64,000 bases of DNA from Halovulum marinum (GCF_009697225.1 NZ_WIND01000018.1:20628-84627), one strand, 5' to 3'; positions 1-9,567 are shown, counted from the stretch's first letter. The notes: generated from the sequence alone by a model not told the origin. Numbers and translations: made by a program.

Positions 1-863
1 CAGGCCTGGCCGCCGTCCTGGTGCAGGGCGACGACGTCGGCCTCGGCGACGCCGGCGGGGTTCACGCCCTGGGTCGACTGCACCTGGGTCAGCGCACGGA
101 TCCGGTCGCGCAGCGCGGCGGCGCGCTCGAACTCCATCGCGTCCGAGGCGGCCTGCATCTCGGCCGCCAGCTTGGCCTGCACGGTGGTGGTGCGCCCCTC
201 CAGAAAGCGCCGTGCGTCCGCCAGGTCCCTGGCGTAGTCCGCTTCGCTGATCCGCCCCACGCAGGGCGCCGAGCAGCGCTTGATCTGGTGCAGCAGGCAG
301 GGCCGGGTGCGGCTTTCGAACATCGAGTCCGAGCAGTTGCGCAGCAGGAACGCCTTCTGCAGCTGGTTCAGCGTCCGGTTCACCGCGCCGGCGCTGGCGA
401 ACGGGCCGTAATAGCTGCCCCTGTCGCGCTTCATTCCGCGGTGCTTCTTGATCGGCGGGAACGGGTGGTCGCCGGGGATCAGGATGTTCGGAAAGCTCTT
501 GTCGTCGCGCAGCAGCACGTTGTAGCGCGGCTTGAGCTGCTTGATCAGGTTCTGCTCCAGCAGCAGCGCCTCGGTCTCGGTCTCGGTCGACAGGAACATC
601 ATCGACGCGGTGGCCGCGATCATCCGTCCGATCCGGGCCGAGTGCCCGGTCGGCTTGGCATAGCTCGCCACCCGCTTCTTCAGGTTCCGCGCCTTGCCGA
701 CGTACAGCACCGCACCCTGCGCATCGAGCATCCGGTAGACGCCCGGCCCGTGGCCCAGGTTGCGCACGTACTCTGCGATCACCCTGTGGCCGACTCTCCC
801 CTTGATTGCAGGGGCGTCGGCGCTGTCGTCCTTGAACTCGGGGCGCTGCGGTTCATCTTGCAT
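1..863 (-). CDS. uvrC: Excinuclease ABC subunit C, N-terminal part (cut by window edge)
   Basis: UvrC makes the dual incisions around bulky DNA lesions after UvrA/UvrB recognition. About 287 N-terminal residues are visible; the C-terminal nuclease half lies outside the window. A GIY-YIG domain starts near residue 40 (GVYRML, then LYVGKA), followed by the typical [16 protein letters not shown] stretch and a UvrB-binding UVR-like helix pair around residues 225-265. The ATG at 863 follows an AT-rich gap. The product name rests on long recognisable UvrC motifs. The next gene on the same strand is an SDR, 347 bp upstream, so uvrC probably has its own promoter. Confidence 0.96.
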   Translation of the reverse strand, partial: MQDEPQRPEFKDDSADAPAIKGRVGHRVIAEYVRNLGHGPGVYRMLDAQGAVLYVGKARNLKKRVASYAKPTGHSARIGRMIAATASMMFLSTETETEALLLEQNLIKQLKPRYNVLLRDDKSFPNILIPGDHPFPPIKKHRGMKRDRGSYYGPFASAGAVNRTLNQLQKAFLLRNCSDSMFESRTRPCLLHQIKRCSAPCVGRISEADYARDLADARRFLEGRTTTVQAKLAAEMQAASDAMEFERAAALRDRIRALTQVQSTQGVNPAGVAEADVVALHQDGGQA

Positions 864-941
864 TTGTTCGTACCGTCGTGATTCTGTCACCGGCTGCTAT
901 TTCGGGTTCTCGATTTCAAGACAAAAGCTTTCCACCAAACC

Positions 942-950
942 TGTGGATAA
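942..950 (-). promoter_or_regulatory. Perfect DnaA box consensus
   Basis: The plus strand reads TGTGGATAA, the exact complement of the DnaA box TTATCCACA. It lies in the AT-rich gap between uvrC and the SDR gene. I see no second perfect copy nearby; TTATGTGAG near 1108-1116 is a weak relative. Confidence 0.5.
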
Positions 951-1168
951 CGCTGGGAACAACTGCCGGGCAACGTCGGAATTCGCCGAGATATAAGGGG
1001 CTCAGACGGTTTGCCCAAAAAATAGGCACTCTCGCAAGATATTGAAAACAAATGGAATAATTTTCGTTCTCGGGTCGTTCCGGGAAATTGTTCAAGGATA
1101 TATAACACTTATGTGAGAATTCTGAGACCGGTGGAAAACGAACGCTCGACGCCGCGCCGCGCCGGCTA

Positions 1169-1189
1169 GGGGCCGGCTTCCCCGGCCCC
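1169..1189 (-). terminator. Hairpin after the SDR gene
   Basis: GGGGCCGG and CCGGCCCC form a perfect 8-bp stem with a 5-base loop, 21 bases after the SDR stop codon on the minus strand. No clear T-run follows, so termination is inferred from position and stem strength. Confidence 0.5.
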
Positions 1190-1210
1190 GGCCGAAGCGT
1201 GGCTTTGCGG

Positions 1211-1993
1211 TCACTCCACGCCCAGAACATCGGCAGTGCGCCATCCCAGGTGTTGCCCTCCGTCCAGACACAGCAATTGCCCGGTCAGCCCGGGCGAGTC
1301 GAGGATGAACCCCAGCGCGCGGCAGATCTCGTCCGGGTCCGAGCCGCGGCCGAGGATCGTCGCGCCGCGCTGGCCGCGGAAATGCGCGTCGCTCTGCCGG
1401 GCGCCCTGCAGCGTCGGCCCGGGGCCGATGCCGTTCACCCGGATGTCCGGCGCCAGACCCTGCGCCGCGGTCCGGGTCAGCGTCCACAGCCCGGCCTTGG
1501 CCAGGGTGTAGGTGGCGAAATGCGGCGTCAGCTTGCGCACCCGCTGGTCGATCATGTTGACCACCGCGCCGCTGGCCACCGGCTCGCCGTTCGCGTCCCG
1601 CGCCGCTTTCGGGCATTGCGCGGCGAACGCCTGGGTCAGGAACAACGGCGCCTTCAGGTTCGACCCCAGGTGCCGGTCCCAGCTGTCCAGCGAGGCGCTC
1701 TTGACGGTGTCGTGCTCGAAGATCGAGGCGTTGTTGACCAGCACTGTCAGCGGCGCACCCAGGGCGGCGGCGGCGCGCGGCACCAGCGCGGCGACCGCCG
1801 CATCGTCCAGCAGATCGGCCTGCAACGGCTCGGCGCGCACCCCCAGCGCCCGCGCCGCGGCGGCGGTGTCCTCGGCCTCGGCGGCGCTGGTGGCGTAGTG
1901 GATCGCCACGTCGTGGCCGCGGCGCGCCAGCTCCAGCGCCATGGCGCGGCCCAGCCGCCGCGCCGCGCCGGTGACAAGGGCTGCTCCGGTCAT
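1211..1993 (-). CDS. SDR oxidoreductase, pteridine-reductase (FolM/PTR1)-like
   Basis: A 260-residue NAD(P)-dependent short-chain dehydrogenase. The N-terminus has TGAARRLGRAMA, the TGxxxxLG coenzyme loop with an Arg that favours NADPH; NNAS is at about 87-90 and the catalytic TYTLAKA at 161-167 (Tyr162, Lys166). The usual catalytic Ser is replaced by Asp149 in VVNMIDQ, 13 residues before the Tyr, which is the arrangement of pteridine reductase PTR1/FolM. The likely role is reduction of dihydropterins for folate or a pterin cofactor; the substrate is inferred. It lies 19 bp downstream of the exchanger gene and reads the same way. Confidence 0.82.
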   Translation of the reverse strand: MTGAALVTGAARRLGRAMALELARRGHDVAIHYATSAAEAEDTAAAARALGVRAEPLQADLLDDAAVAALVPRAAAALGAPLTVLVNNASIFEHDTVKSASLDSWDRHLGSNLKAPLFLTQAFAAQCPKAARDANGEPVASGAVVNMIDQRVRKLTPHFATYTLAKAGLWTLTRTAAQGLAPDIRVNGIGPGPTLQGARQSDAHFRGQRGATILGRGSDPDEICRALGFILDSPGLTGQLLCLDGGQHLGWRTADVLGVE

Positions 1994-2012
1994 CGGCTTT
2001 CTCCGTTCCGCT

Positions 2013-2942
2013 TCAGAACAGCACCACTATGTAGGCGCCGTACGCCACAAGAAAGCCCACGCCGACGCGGCGGCCCAGCTTGACCCCCGAGATCGCGAAC
2101 GGCGCCAGCGCCAGCGCCGCCGCCAGCATCACCCAGATGTCCAGCCGCAGCATGCTGTCCGGCACCGCCAGCGGGCCGAACAGGCTGGCGATGCCCATGA
2201 TCGCCAGGATGTTCAGCAGGTTCGAGCCGATCACGTTGCCCAGCGCGACATCGGCCTGGCGCCGTATCGCCGCCATCACCGTGGTCGCCAGTTCGGGCAG
2301 CGAGGTGCCGACCGCGACCAGCGTCAGGCCGATCACCTCCTCGGAGACGCCCATGTCGATCGCCAGCGCCCGCGCCGCGTCGACCAGGATGTCGGCGCCG
2401 ATCGGCAGCGCGACGATGCCCGCCACGATGTAGGCAGCGGCGCGGGCGTTCGACATCGCCGCCGCCCTGGCCGGGTCCAGATCCTCGGGCAGCCCGCGCG
2501 ACTTCCGCGCCGAGCGCGCCATCCGCACCAGCACCGCCACCAGCAGCACCAGCAGCAGCGCGCCGTGCCAGACCGACAGCGGCCCGAGGTACAGCAGCGC
2601 CATGAACACCAGCGTCACCGCCACCATCTGGTAGAAGCTGTCGCGCGTGTCCAGGTCGCTGGTATAGAGCCGGCTGATCAGCGCCGGCACCCCCAGCACC
2701 AGGAACACGTTGGCGATGTTCGAGCCGATCACGTTGCCCAGCGCCAGCCCCGGCGCATCCTCGAGCGCGGCCTTGATCGCGATCAGCAGCTCGGGCGCCG
2801 AGGTGCCGAAGGCGACGATGGTCAGGCTGACCAGCAGCGGCGGCACGCCCAGGTGCAGGCTGGCGGCGACCGCGCCGCGCACCAGCACGTCGCCCGCGAC
2901 GATCAGGATCACCAGGCCGGCGACGGCCAGAACCAGGTCCAT
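2013..2942 (-). CDS. Sodium/calcium exchanger family protein (YrbG/CaxA type)
   Basis: A 309-residue inner-membrane protein of about ten hydrophobic segments. It consists of two homologous halves, the architecture of the Ca2+:cation antiporter family. The first alpha repeat carries GTSAPELLIA and GNVIGSNIAN; the second carries GTSLPELATT and GNVIGSNLLN. Both repeats keep the acidic residue needed for ion coordination, so it should be active in exporting Ca2+ against Na+ or H+. It starts at the ATG at 2942, 48 bp after the small zinc-ribbon gene, probably in one transcript with it. Confidence 0.93.
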   Translation of the reverse strand: MDLVLAVAGLVILIVAGDVLVRGAVAASLHLGVPPLLVSLTIVAFGTSAPELLIAIKAALEDAPGLALGNVIGSNIANVFLVLGVPALISRLYTSDLDTRDSFYQMVAVTLVFMALLYLGPLSVWHGALLLVLLVAVLVRMARSARKSRGLPEDLDPARAAAMSNARAAAYIVAGIVALPIGADILVDAARALAIDMGVSEEVIGLTLVAVGTSLPELATTVMAAIRRQADVALGNVIGSNLLNILAIMGIASLFGPLAVPDSMLRLDIWVMLAAALALAPFAISGVKLGRRVGVGFLVAYGAYIVVLF

Positions 2943-2990
2943 GGGTCTACTTCCGTTGGCGGGCCCCGCCCGTCGGCCGGGCGCGGGCGG

Positions 2991-3176
2991 TCATCGCTTC
3001 GTCTGGCACGGGCACGGCCCCTTGCCCGGCGTGTAGGCGCCGCACTCGGGGCACTTGCGCGCCGCTGCCAGCTTGCCGCCGCGGCGCCGGCCGGGCAGCC
3101 GCGGCAGCCGCAGCTTGCCGAACATCGCCAGCACCGCCATGGCGATCAGGAACAGCAGGACGGCGCGGACGATCAT
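2991..3176 (-). CDS. Small membrane protein with a C-terminal zinc ribbon-like motif
   Basis: A 61-residue protein: one N-terminal transmembrane helix (residues 2-19), a basic linker, then CPECGAYTPGKGPCPC with four cysteines (42, 45, 55, 57), which resembles a minimal zinc ribbon. It begins 3 bp after the stop codon of the S49 peptidase and reads the same way, which supports translational coupling. I do not recognise a named family or function; similar short proteins are common hypotheticals next to sppA-like genes in Rhodobacterales. Confidence 0.72.
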   Translation of the reverse strand: MIVRAVLLFLIAMAVLAMFGKLRLPRLPGRRRGGKLAAARKCPECGAYTPGKGPCPCQTKR

Positions 3177-3179
3177 CGC

Positions 3180-3971
3180 TCAGACCCCGAACCGGGCCCA
3201 GGCGGCGCGGTCCTCGACCGCGCCGATCAGGTCCGGCGCCGCGACCCCCAGGCGACTGAGCAGGCCGCGCTTCGGCTTGCTCACCTTGAACCGGGTCTTG
3301 TCGCCAAAAAGCGCCTTCATCTTCGGCACCAGGTGGGCGATGCCGTCGGCCAGCCCCAGCTCGACCGCGCGGCCGCCGATGAAGATGTCGCCGGTGAACA
3401 GGTCGGCGTCGGCCAGGCGGGCGCCGCGGCGGGTCTTGACGTGGTCGATGAAGATGCCGTGCAGGTCCTGCTGCAATTGCTTCAGGCGGACGATGTCGCG
3501 CTCGCGCTCGGGGCGGAACGGGTCGAGGATGCTCTTGTCCTCGCCGGCGGTGTAGACGCGCCGCTCGATGCCGTGGCGGGCGATGAATTCGTGCAGGCCG
3601 AAGGTGGCGGTGATCACCCCGATCGAGCCGACGATCGAGCCCGCGTCGACGTAGATCTCGTCCGCCGCGGTCGCCAGCCAGTAGCCGCCCGAGGCGGCGA
3701 CGTCCTCGCAGAAGGCGTAGACCCTGACGCCCTTCTCGTCCGCCAGCCGGCGGATCCGGGCGGCGATCAGCGCCGACTGCACCGGCGAGCCGCCGGGCGA
3801 GTTGATCTGCAGCGCCACCGCCGGGGGCTTGCCCCGGAACGCGCGCTCGATCGCGCTGGCGACGACGGAATCGTTGATCGCGCTGCCGCCCGGCCGGGCG
3901 GAGGCGCCGATCACGCCCTCGAGCCGGATCACCGGCACCAGCGGACGTTTGGAAAAGGGGTTCCTGACCAT
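3180..3971 (-). CDS. S49 family peptidase (SppA/SohB-like)
   Basis: A 263-residue serine protease with a ClpP-like crotonase fold. The oxyanion loop region reads LQINSPGGSPVQSALI, the nucleophile region AASGGYWLATAADEIY, and GSIVGSIGVI follows, all hallmarks of signal-peptide peptidases. The start at 3971 was chosen because homology begins at MVRNPFSKR; the frame stays open far upstream but with non-protein-like sequence. There is no clear signal peptide and a single S49 domain, so it is the short SohB-like form. The divergent pirin gene starts 172 bp away, and this gap must hold both promoters. Confidence 0.92.
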   Translation of the reverse strand: MVRNPFSKRPLVPVIRLEGVIGASARPGGSAINDSVVASAIERAFRGKPPAVALQINSPGGSPVQSALIAARIRRLADEKGVRVYAFCEDVAASGGYWLATAADEIYVDAGSIVGSIGVITATFGLHEFIARHGIERRVYTAGEDKSILDPFRPERERDIVRLKQLQQDLHGIFIDHVKTRRGARLADADLFTGDIFIGGRAVELGLADGIAHLVPKMKALFGDKTRFKVSKPKRGLLSRLGVAAPDLIGAVEDRAAWARFGV

Positions 3972-4143
3972 TGCAGGGGATGTAGGGCCTGCCGCGCGGC
4001 CCCGCAAGCCGCTTGTCGGGGCCGCGGGCCGCACCGGGGGCGATTGGCGCGCGCTGGGAAACGGTTTCCGCACGCATCTTCGGTTGGCCGGGCCCGCCCG
4101 CGGGCGCATATGCTGGCGCACGGCGCAGCCGAAGGAGACCATC

Positions 4144-5082
4144 ATGAGCTGGAACCCCGCCCTCGATCCGTCCTGCCCCACCGGCGACGCGGTCGACGCG
4201 ATCGAGACGCTGATCATCCCCCGCGCCCGCGACATCGGCGGCTTCGAGGTGCGCCGCGCCCTGCCCGCGCCGAAGCGGCAGATGGTCGGCCCGTTCATCT
4301 TCTTCGACCAGATGGGCCCGGCCGAGTTCCTGACCGAGCAGGGCATCGACGTGCGCCCGCACCCGCACATCGGGCTGGGCACCGTCACCTACCTGTTCGA
4401 CGGCGGCATCATGCACCGCGACAGCCTGGGCACGCAGCTGGAGATCGCGCCGGGGGCGGTGAACTGGATGGTCGCCGGGCGCGGCATCACCCATTCCGAG
4501 CGGACCCCGGCGGCGCATCGCGCCAGCGGCGGCAGGCTGTTCGGCATCCAGACCTGGGTGGCGCTGCCCGACGCGCACGAGGACGCCGACCCGGCCTTCC
4601 ACCACAGGGGCGCGGACGCGCTGCCGCTGTTCGAGGACGCCGGCAAGCAGGTGCGGCTGATCATGGGCCGCGCCTGGGGCGAGACCGCGCCGGTGCCGGT
4701 GTTCAACGACATGTTCTACGCCGACGCGCGGCTGCCCGCAGGCGGTGCGCTGCCGCTGCCCGACGATCACGAGGACCGCGGCGCCTATGTCGTCGCCGGC
4801 TCGGCCATCGTCGCCGGCGAGGAGCACCCGCCGGGGCAGATGATGGTGTTCCGCCCCGGCGACCGGATCACGGTGAGGGCCGGCGCGCAGGGCGCACGGC
4901 TGATCCTGCTGGGCGGCGAGACCCTGGGCGGGCCGCGCCACATCTGGTGGAACTTCGTCGCCTCGTCGAAGGAAAGGATCGAGGCCGCCAAGGAGGCCTG
5001 GCGCGCCGGCGACTGGCAGCACGGCCGCTTTCAGCTGCCGCCGGACGACGCCGCCGAGTTCATCCCGCTGCCCCAGCGCTGA
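4144..5082 (+). CDS. Pirin family protein
   Basis: A 312-residue bicupin. The N-terminal cupin contains RPHPHIGLGTVTYLFDG, giving the metal-binding His residues, and GRGITHSER with a further His; the C-terminal cupin includes IWWNFVASSKERIEAAK, typical of pirins. Pirins bind Fe and some act as quercetinases; the substrate here is unknown. The ATG at 4144 has a good AAGGAG ribosome site. It is a single-gene unit, convergent with the damaged locus downstream and separated from it by a hairpin. Confidence 0.92.
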   Translation: MSWNPALDPSCPTGDAVDAIETLIIPRARDIGGFEVRRALPAPKRQMVGPFIFFDQMGPAEFLTEQGIDVRPHPHIGLGTVTYLFDGGIMHRDSLGTQLEIAPGAVNWMVAGRGITHSERTPAAHRASGGRLFGIQTWVALPDAHEDADPAFHHRGADALPLFEDAGKQVRLIMGRAWGETAPVPVFNDMFYADARLPAGGALPLPDDHEDRGAYVVAGSAIVAGEEHPPGQMMVFRPGDRITVRAGAQGARLILLGGETLGGPRHIWWNFVASSKERIEAAKEAWRAGDWQHGRFQLPPDDAAEFIPLPQR

Positions 5083-5093
5083 TCCCGGGATGT

Positions 5094-5121
5094 CACCGTG
5101 AAAATCCGGGGTTTCACCGTG
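5094..5121. terminator. Probable bidirectional hairpin between convergent genes
   Basis: CACCGTGAAA (5094-5103) and TTTCACCGTG (5112-5121) pair over ten positions with one mismatch around an 8-base loop, between the pirin stop (5082) and the convergent locus ending at 5161. The same bases also read as two TCACCGTGAAAA direct repeats 21 bp apart, so an operator is an alternative. Confidence 0.45.
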
Positions 5122-5160
5122 AAAAGCCATTATACCCTTGATTTATTCATGAACATCAAC

Positions 5161-5656
5161 TTACCCGATCATCAACGGCCCGCCGCCAATGTCGTCCGGC
5201 GCGAACAGCCTCGTCAGCACCGGGTCAGCGGCGGGCAGTTCGGCCGTGCTGTGCGGCATGCGCTCGCCGGACAGCACCAGCCCGGCGGACGTCGGCACCC
5301 CCGCCAGCACCAGCACCGGCGCCTGCGCGCCGGCGTCGCGGGCGTCGTGGACGACGCTGCGGGGATCGGGCGGCGGCGGCGCCTGGCGCGGGCGATCCCG
5401 GATGCAGCCGGGGCGTCGCCAGCAGGGTCAGGCTGGTGCCGTCCTCGGGGAACAGAGACACCCGCGACGGATCATCCGGATCGTCGTTCGGGAAGACGCC
5501 GCCGGCCATGCAGCGCAGCGCCACCGGCGCCGCCCCGGCCGGCGTCGCCTGTGCCCGGCCGAACCAGGCGTGGGCGTCGGTCTTGAAGGTCCACGCGTCC
5601 CGCGCGGCGGCGACACCGGCCGACAGGGTCAGCCCCGCCATCAGCCCCGCCATCAT
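5161..5656 (-). pseudogene. Exported hypothetical protein, frameshifted
   Basis: Reading from the ATG at 5656, a signal-peptide-like start (MMAGLMAGLTLSAGVAAARD) leads into WTFKTDAHAWFGRAQ, a Cys-containing stretch (VALRCMAGGVFPND) and GTSLTLLATP. The frame then turns into arginine-rich nonsense. Sensible protein resumes in another frame near 5395 as PVLVLAGVPTSAGLVLSGER and runs to TAA at 5161. One indel near 5395-5410 would restore a protein of about 165 residues. I do not recognise the family. It is a recent pseudogene or a sequencing error; the neighbouring DNA also looks decayed. Confidence 0.6.
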
Positions 5657-6048
5657 CCTCGCCGCGGGCGCTGACGCGCTTGAGTGCAGGCCATGCTCCG
5701 GAATCCATTTCACCGCCCCCATCGGCAGAACCGGACACCGGACCGGCATGGCATGGCGCGACCGCCTTTACCGCCTGTTCCGCACCGGGCCCGGCGCGGC
5801 GATTGGCGCCGCGAACAGGGACATGTCGGCCGGCGAGCGCGAAGAAGCCGCCCGGCGCCAGGAATTCGCGCAGGTCCGCCCCCGATACCAGGTCGCCGGC
5901 ACCCGGTCGGGCGTGTCGAAGCATATCGGCACGGTCATCACCACCGGCGTCCGCGGCGTCCGGCGCAGGCGCGTGGCGGTCATGCACGCCGGCCCCGCCG
6001 GGTCGGCGTCGATCGGCGCCCGGAGCCGGCCGATCTCGGCCGGCGGGT
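5657..6048. other. Gene-free stretch with coding remnants
   Basis: No intact gene is visible in these 392 bp. On the minus strand a protein-like segment (VVMTVPICFDTPDRVPATWY) continues after a frame change at a G5 run near 5879 as DLREFLAPGGFFALAGRHVP, and then degenerates. I read this as a remnant of a second frameshifted gene between DUF3422 and the exported hypothetical protein. Confidence 0.4.
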
Positions 6049-7365
6049 TCACCGCTGCCCGCGCTCGCGCGCGGCGACGCGGGCGCGGAGCCGGCGGACC
6101 ATGGCCCAGACCGCCAGCACCACCGGCGGGGTCAGCAGCGCGTAGACCCCGGCCTCGGACAGGCCGGCGGCCTTGCCGGCGGGCTTGAGCAGGTTCGCCG
6201 CCAGGCTGACCGCGTAGTAGCTGATCGCCACCACCGACAGGCCCTCGACGGTCTCCTGCAGGCGCAGCTGCAGCGCCGCGCGCTCGTCCATCCGCCGCAG
6301 CACCTCGACGTTCTGGCGCGAATTGCCGACATCGACCCGGGTGCGCAGCAGGTTGGCGGCGCGCTGCGCGCGCTGGCCCAGCCCGGTCAGCCGGATTTCG
6401 GCCGAGCGGCAGGTGCGCATCGCCGGGTCGAAGCGGCGCATCATGAACTCGGCCAGGGTCTGGCGCGAGGCCGAGCGTTCCTCGCGCAGCACCTCGATGC
6501 GCTGCGCCACGATCGCGGCATAGGCGCCGGCGGCGCCGAAGCGGAACGCGGTCTCGGCCGACAGCCGCTCGACTTCGGCGGCGATGTGCAGCAGCCGGTC
6601 CAGGGTGGCGGCGTCGGCGCCCTCGTCGCCGCCGTTCGAGGCGGCCATCCGCGCCACCACCTGCGCCAGGTCGCGGTCCAGTTCGGCCACCCGCCCGGCG
6701 ACCATGCGCGCGTGCGGCAGGGTCAGCATCGCCGCCGCCTTGTAGGTCTCGATCTCCAGCGCGCGCTGCACGATCCGGCCCAGCCGCCGCTCGCCGGTGC
6801 CGGGCGCGGCCAGCACGGCGAAACGGACGTGGCCGTTCTGGTCGATGCGGAAGTCGCCGGCGATGGTCGCGGCGCCGTCGATCACCCGGCTGATCGCCAG
6901 GCTTTCGGGGACGAACAGCGCCGCCAGCGTGTCGTCGTCGGCCTGGCCGCGGTCGTCCTCGACCCGCACCAGGCACGAGGTCAGCACCCGCCCCGGCGCC
7001 GAGCCCAGCCAGTCGTCCGGGAACAGCGCGTGCGCGCTGCCGTCGAACGGCGTGTCGCCGAGGCCGGGCACGAACAGCGTGTAGGTCACGAACTCGGTGT
7101 GCTGCTCCCATTTCAGGAAAGCGCGGCCGAGCCGCGCGCTGTGGTGGTTGGCGCCCGGCGCCGGACGCGGCGCGCCGTGCCGGTCGAGCAGCGCGCACAG
7201 GTGGTCGAGGTCGCGCGCCCGGTCGCGCTCGGCGGCGTCGCGCTCGGGCATGATCGCGATGTGCGCGGCGCGGCAGGGCGCGCGCAGTTCGGGGAACGGG
7301 CGCGCGTGCAGCTCGTTCGCCAGCGCGAAGCGGTCGGGATAATCGTCGAGCGGCAGCGAGGCCAT
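6049..7365 (-). CDS. DUF3422 family protein
   Basis: A 438-residue protein with the family opening DYPDRFALANELHARPFPEL at its N-terminus and WEQHTEFVTYTLF near residue 95. It has long alpha-helical, coiled-coil-like segments rich in Arg/Glu in the middle. Two hydrophobic C-terminal segments (VVAISYYAVSLAANLLK and VYALLTPPVVLAVWAMV) suggest an inner-membrane anchor. No biochemical function is established for the family. The start was placed at 7365 because homology begins there; an upstream ATG at 7395 adds ten residues. Confidence 0.85.
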   Translation of the reverse strand: MASLPLDDYPDRFALANELHARPFPELRAPCRAAHIAIMPERDAAERDRARDLDHLCALLDRHGAPRPAPGANHHSARLGRAFLKWEQHTEFVTYTLFVPGLGDTPFDGSAHALFPDDWLGSAPGRVLTSCLVRVEDDRGQADDDTLAALFVPESLAISRVIDGAATIAGDFRIDQNGHVRFAVLAAPGTGERRLGRIVQRALEIETYKAAAMLTLPHARMVAGRVAELDRDLAQVVARMAASNGGDEGADAATLDRLLHIAAEVERLSAETAFRFGAAGAYAAIVAQRIEVLREERSASRQTLAEFMMRRFDPAMRTCRSAEIRLTGLGQRAQRAANLLRTRVDVGNSRQNVEVLRRMDERAALQLRLQETVEGLSVVAISYYAVSLAANLLKPAGKAAGLSEAGVYALLTPPVVLAVWAMVRRLRARVAARERGQR

Positions 7366-7498
7366 GGCAGGATCCCAAGCGGTTTTCCCCGCCATAGCAT
7401 GTCGCGCGCGGCCCGCCCATGCGGCAGGCCGTCAGCCCCTCGGGCAGCGCCGGGTCCGTCCCCCGGATCCGCACCCTGCCCGCGCCCCGAGCGGCGGC

Positions 7499-8350
<852 letters not shown>

Positions 8351-8408
8351 CTCGGCCTCCTGTGGTTGGCTCCGGGACCTAAACCGCGAACGCGCGCGCC
8401 TGTTCCCG

Positions 8409-9320
8409 TCACAACTCCTCGGACACCTGCGCATGCGCCAGCATCGCGAACAGCACGGTGCCGCCGATGATGTTGCCCAGCAGCGTCGGCAGGATGTACA
8501 GGCCGACGGCGGCCCAGATCGACAGCTCGCCCAGGAACACCAGCAGGTAGACCTCGGTCGCGCCGGCGACGACGTGGGTGAAGCCGCCCAGCGCGATCAG
8601 ATAGGTGAACAGGAAGATCACCCAGATCTCGGAGCCGCGCGCCGAGGGCAGCATCCACACCACGCCGGCGATCAGGAACCCCGCCGGGACACCGCGGAAC
8701 AGCGCTTCCCAGCCCGCGACTTCGGCATAGGAGCGGGCCACCTCGGCGACGCCCTGGAGCGTGCCGGGCGGCAACAGGCCCGGGATCAGCAGAAACCCGG
8801 CGGCGAGCGCGGTGCCGACCATGTTCGCCAGAAACACCGCGGTCCACAGCCGCGCGGTGCAGCCGAAGTTCTCGCGGCTGGGGCGGAACAGCACCGGCAG
8901 CACGACCGACAGGGTGTTCTCGGTGAACAGCTGCAGCCGCGACAGGATCACCAGGATGAAGCCGACGGTGTAGCCCATGCTGACCAGGACCTCGGCATAG
9001 GCGTGATCGGCCAGGTGGTACTGCAGGATGCCCTCGGCCAGCACCGAGGTCGAGATCGCGATCCCGGCGGCGACCCCCGACCACAGCAGCGAGGTCAGCG
9101 GCCGCGACAGCTCTTCCTCGCCCTCGGCCATCACCACGGCGTAGACGGTGCGCGCCGACAACCGCCGCGCGTCGTGTGCGCGTTCCCGCTCGGAGTCGGT
9201 CAGCGAGCGTTCGTTGTCCTCGGAGCGGTGCTCGACCTCCTCGCGCCGCCGGCGGCGGTCGTCGGAGCTGTCGGCCTCGGCCTTGGCGTCGGTGTCGCCG
9301 GCGCCGGCGTCGCTGTTCAT
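8409..9320 (-). CDS. Formate/nitrite transporter (FNT) family channel
   Basis: A 303-residue protein with a charged N-terminal tail of about 60 residues (RRRRREEVEHRSEDNER) followed by six hydrophobic helices. FNT landmarks include LFTENTLSVVLPVLF and LGNIIGGTVLFAMLAHAQ, with a loop Asn in ILPTLLGN. It resembles the YfdC-like branch more than FocA or NirC. It probably moves small monovalent anions across the inner membrane. The ATG at 9320 has AAAGG at the right distance, whereas the ATG at 9326 does not. Confidence 0.88.
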   Translation of the reverse strand: MNSDAGAGDTDAKAEADSSDDRRRRREEVEHRSEDNERSLTDSERERAHDARRLSARTVYAVVMAEGEEELSRPLTSLLWSGVAAGIAISTSVLAEGILQYHLADHAYAEVLVSMGYTVGFILVILSRLQLFTENTLSVVLPVLFRPSRENFGCTARLWTAVFLANMVGTALAAGFLLIPGLLPPGTLQGVAEVARSYAEVAGWEALFRGVPAGFLIAGVVWMLPSARGSEIWVIFLFTYLIALGGFTHVVAGATEVYLLVFLGELSIWAAVGLYILPTLLGNIIGGTVLFAMLAHAQVSEEL

Positions 9321-9329
9321 GACCATCCT

Positions 9330-9386
9330 TTCAGGCGAGGGCGGGCCTTGCGGCCAGGGGCCGACCCCTTCAGACGAGGGCGGGCC
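9330..9386. repeat. Imperfect 18-bp direct repeat upstream of the FNT gene
   Basis: TTCAGGCGAGGGCGGGCC at 9330-9347 recurs at 9369-9386 with one difference. The first copy contains the ribosome-binding region of the FNT gene on the minus strand, so the leader looks locally duplicated. Confidence 0.6.
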
Positions 9387-9465
9387 GGCGCCCGCGGCGT
9401 GGCCCGGGTCCCGGCCCCGGTCGCCGCCCGGCCGGGCGCCGGGGGGGGGGCGGGCGCGGCGGCGC

Positions 9466-9567
9466 TCAGCGCGGACGCGGCGGGCGCGGCTGCTGCTGGA
9501 CCGGCAGCGGCATCGGCAGCGGCTGCGGGCGCGGGATCGGCGGGCAGAGGGTATCGAGCCAGGACAT
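9466..9567 (-). CDS. Proline-rich micro-ORF (33 aa)
   Basis: A 33-residue frame starting MSWLDTLCPPIPRPQPL and ending in PRPPRPR, preceded by GGAAGGAAACCCGC, a strong ribosome site with good spacing. Nothing like a known family is visible. It lies between another small ORF and the FNT gene on the same strand, so it could be a leader peptide or a true microprotein. In such GC-rich DNA proline-rich frames arise easily by chance. Confidence 0.35.
   Translation of the reverse strand: MSWLDTLCPPIPRPQPLPMPLPVQQQPRPPRPR

Larger units (their letters stand above)
864..1210. other. AT-rich intergenic stretch upstream of uvrC, with a DnaA box
   Basis: No convincing gene lies in this 347-bp gap. Base composition drops sharply from the surrounding high GC to a visibly AT-rich tract between about 885 and 1125. 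It includes a perfect TTATCCACA DnaA box in reverse orientation at 942-950, and A/T runs near 1013-1060 and 1095-1120. The gap must carry the uvrC promoter on the minus strand. Whether it is also a replication origin is discussed under findings. Confidence 0.6.

Noticed and set aside
1941..5141. A 1066-codon plus-strand frame
   Set aside because: It runs across the antisense of an exchanger and an S49 peptidase and through pirin in the wrong frame, and is rich in His/Gln/Arg low-complexity sequence.
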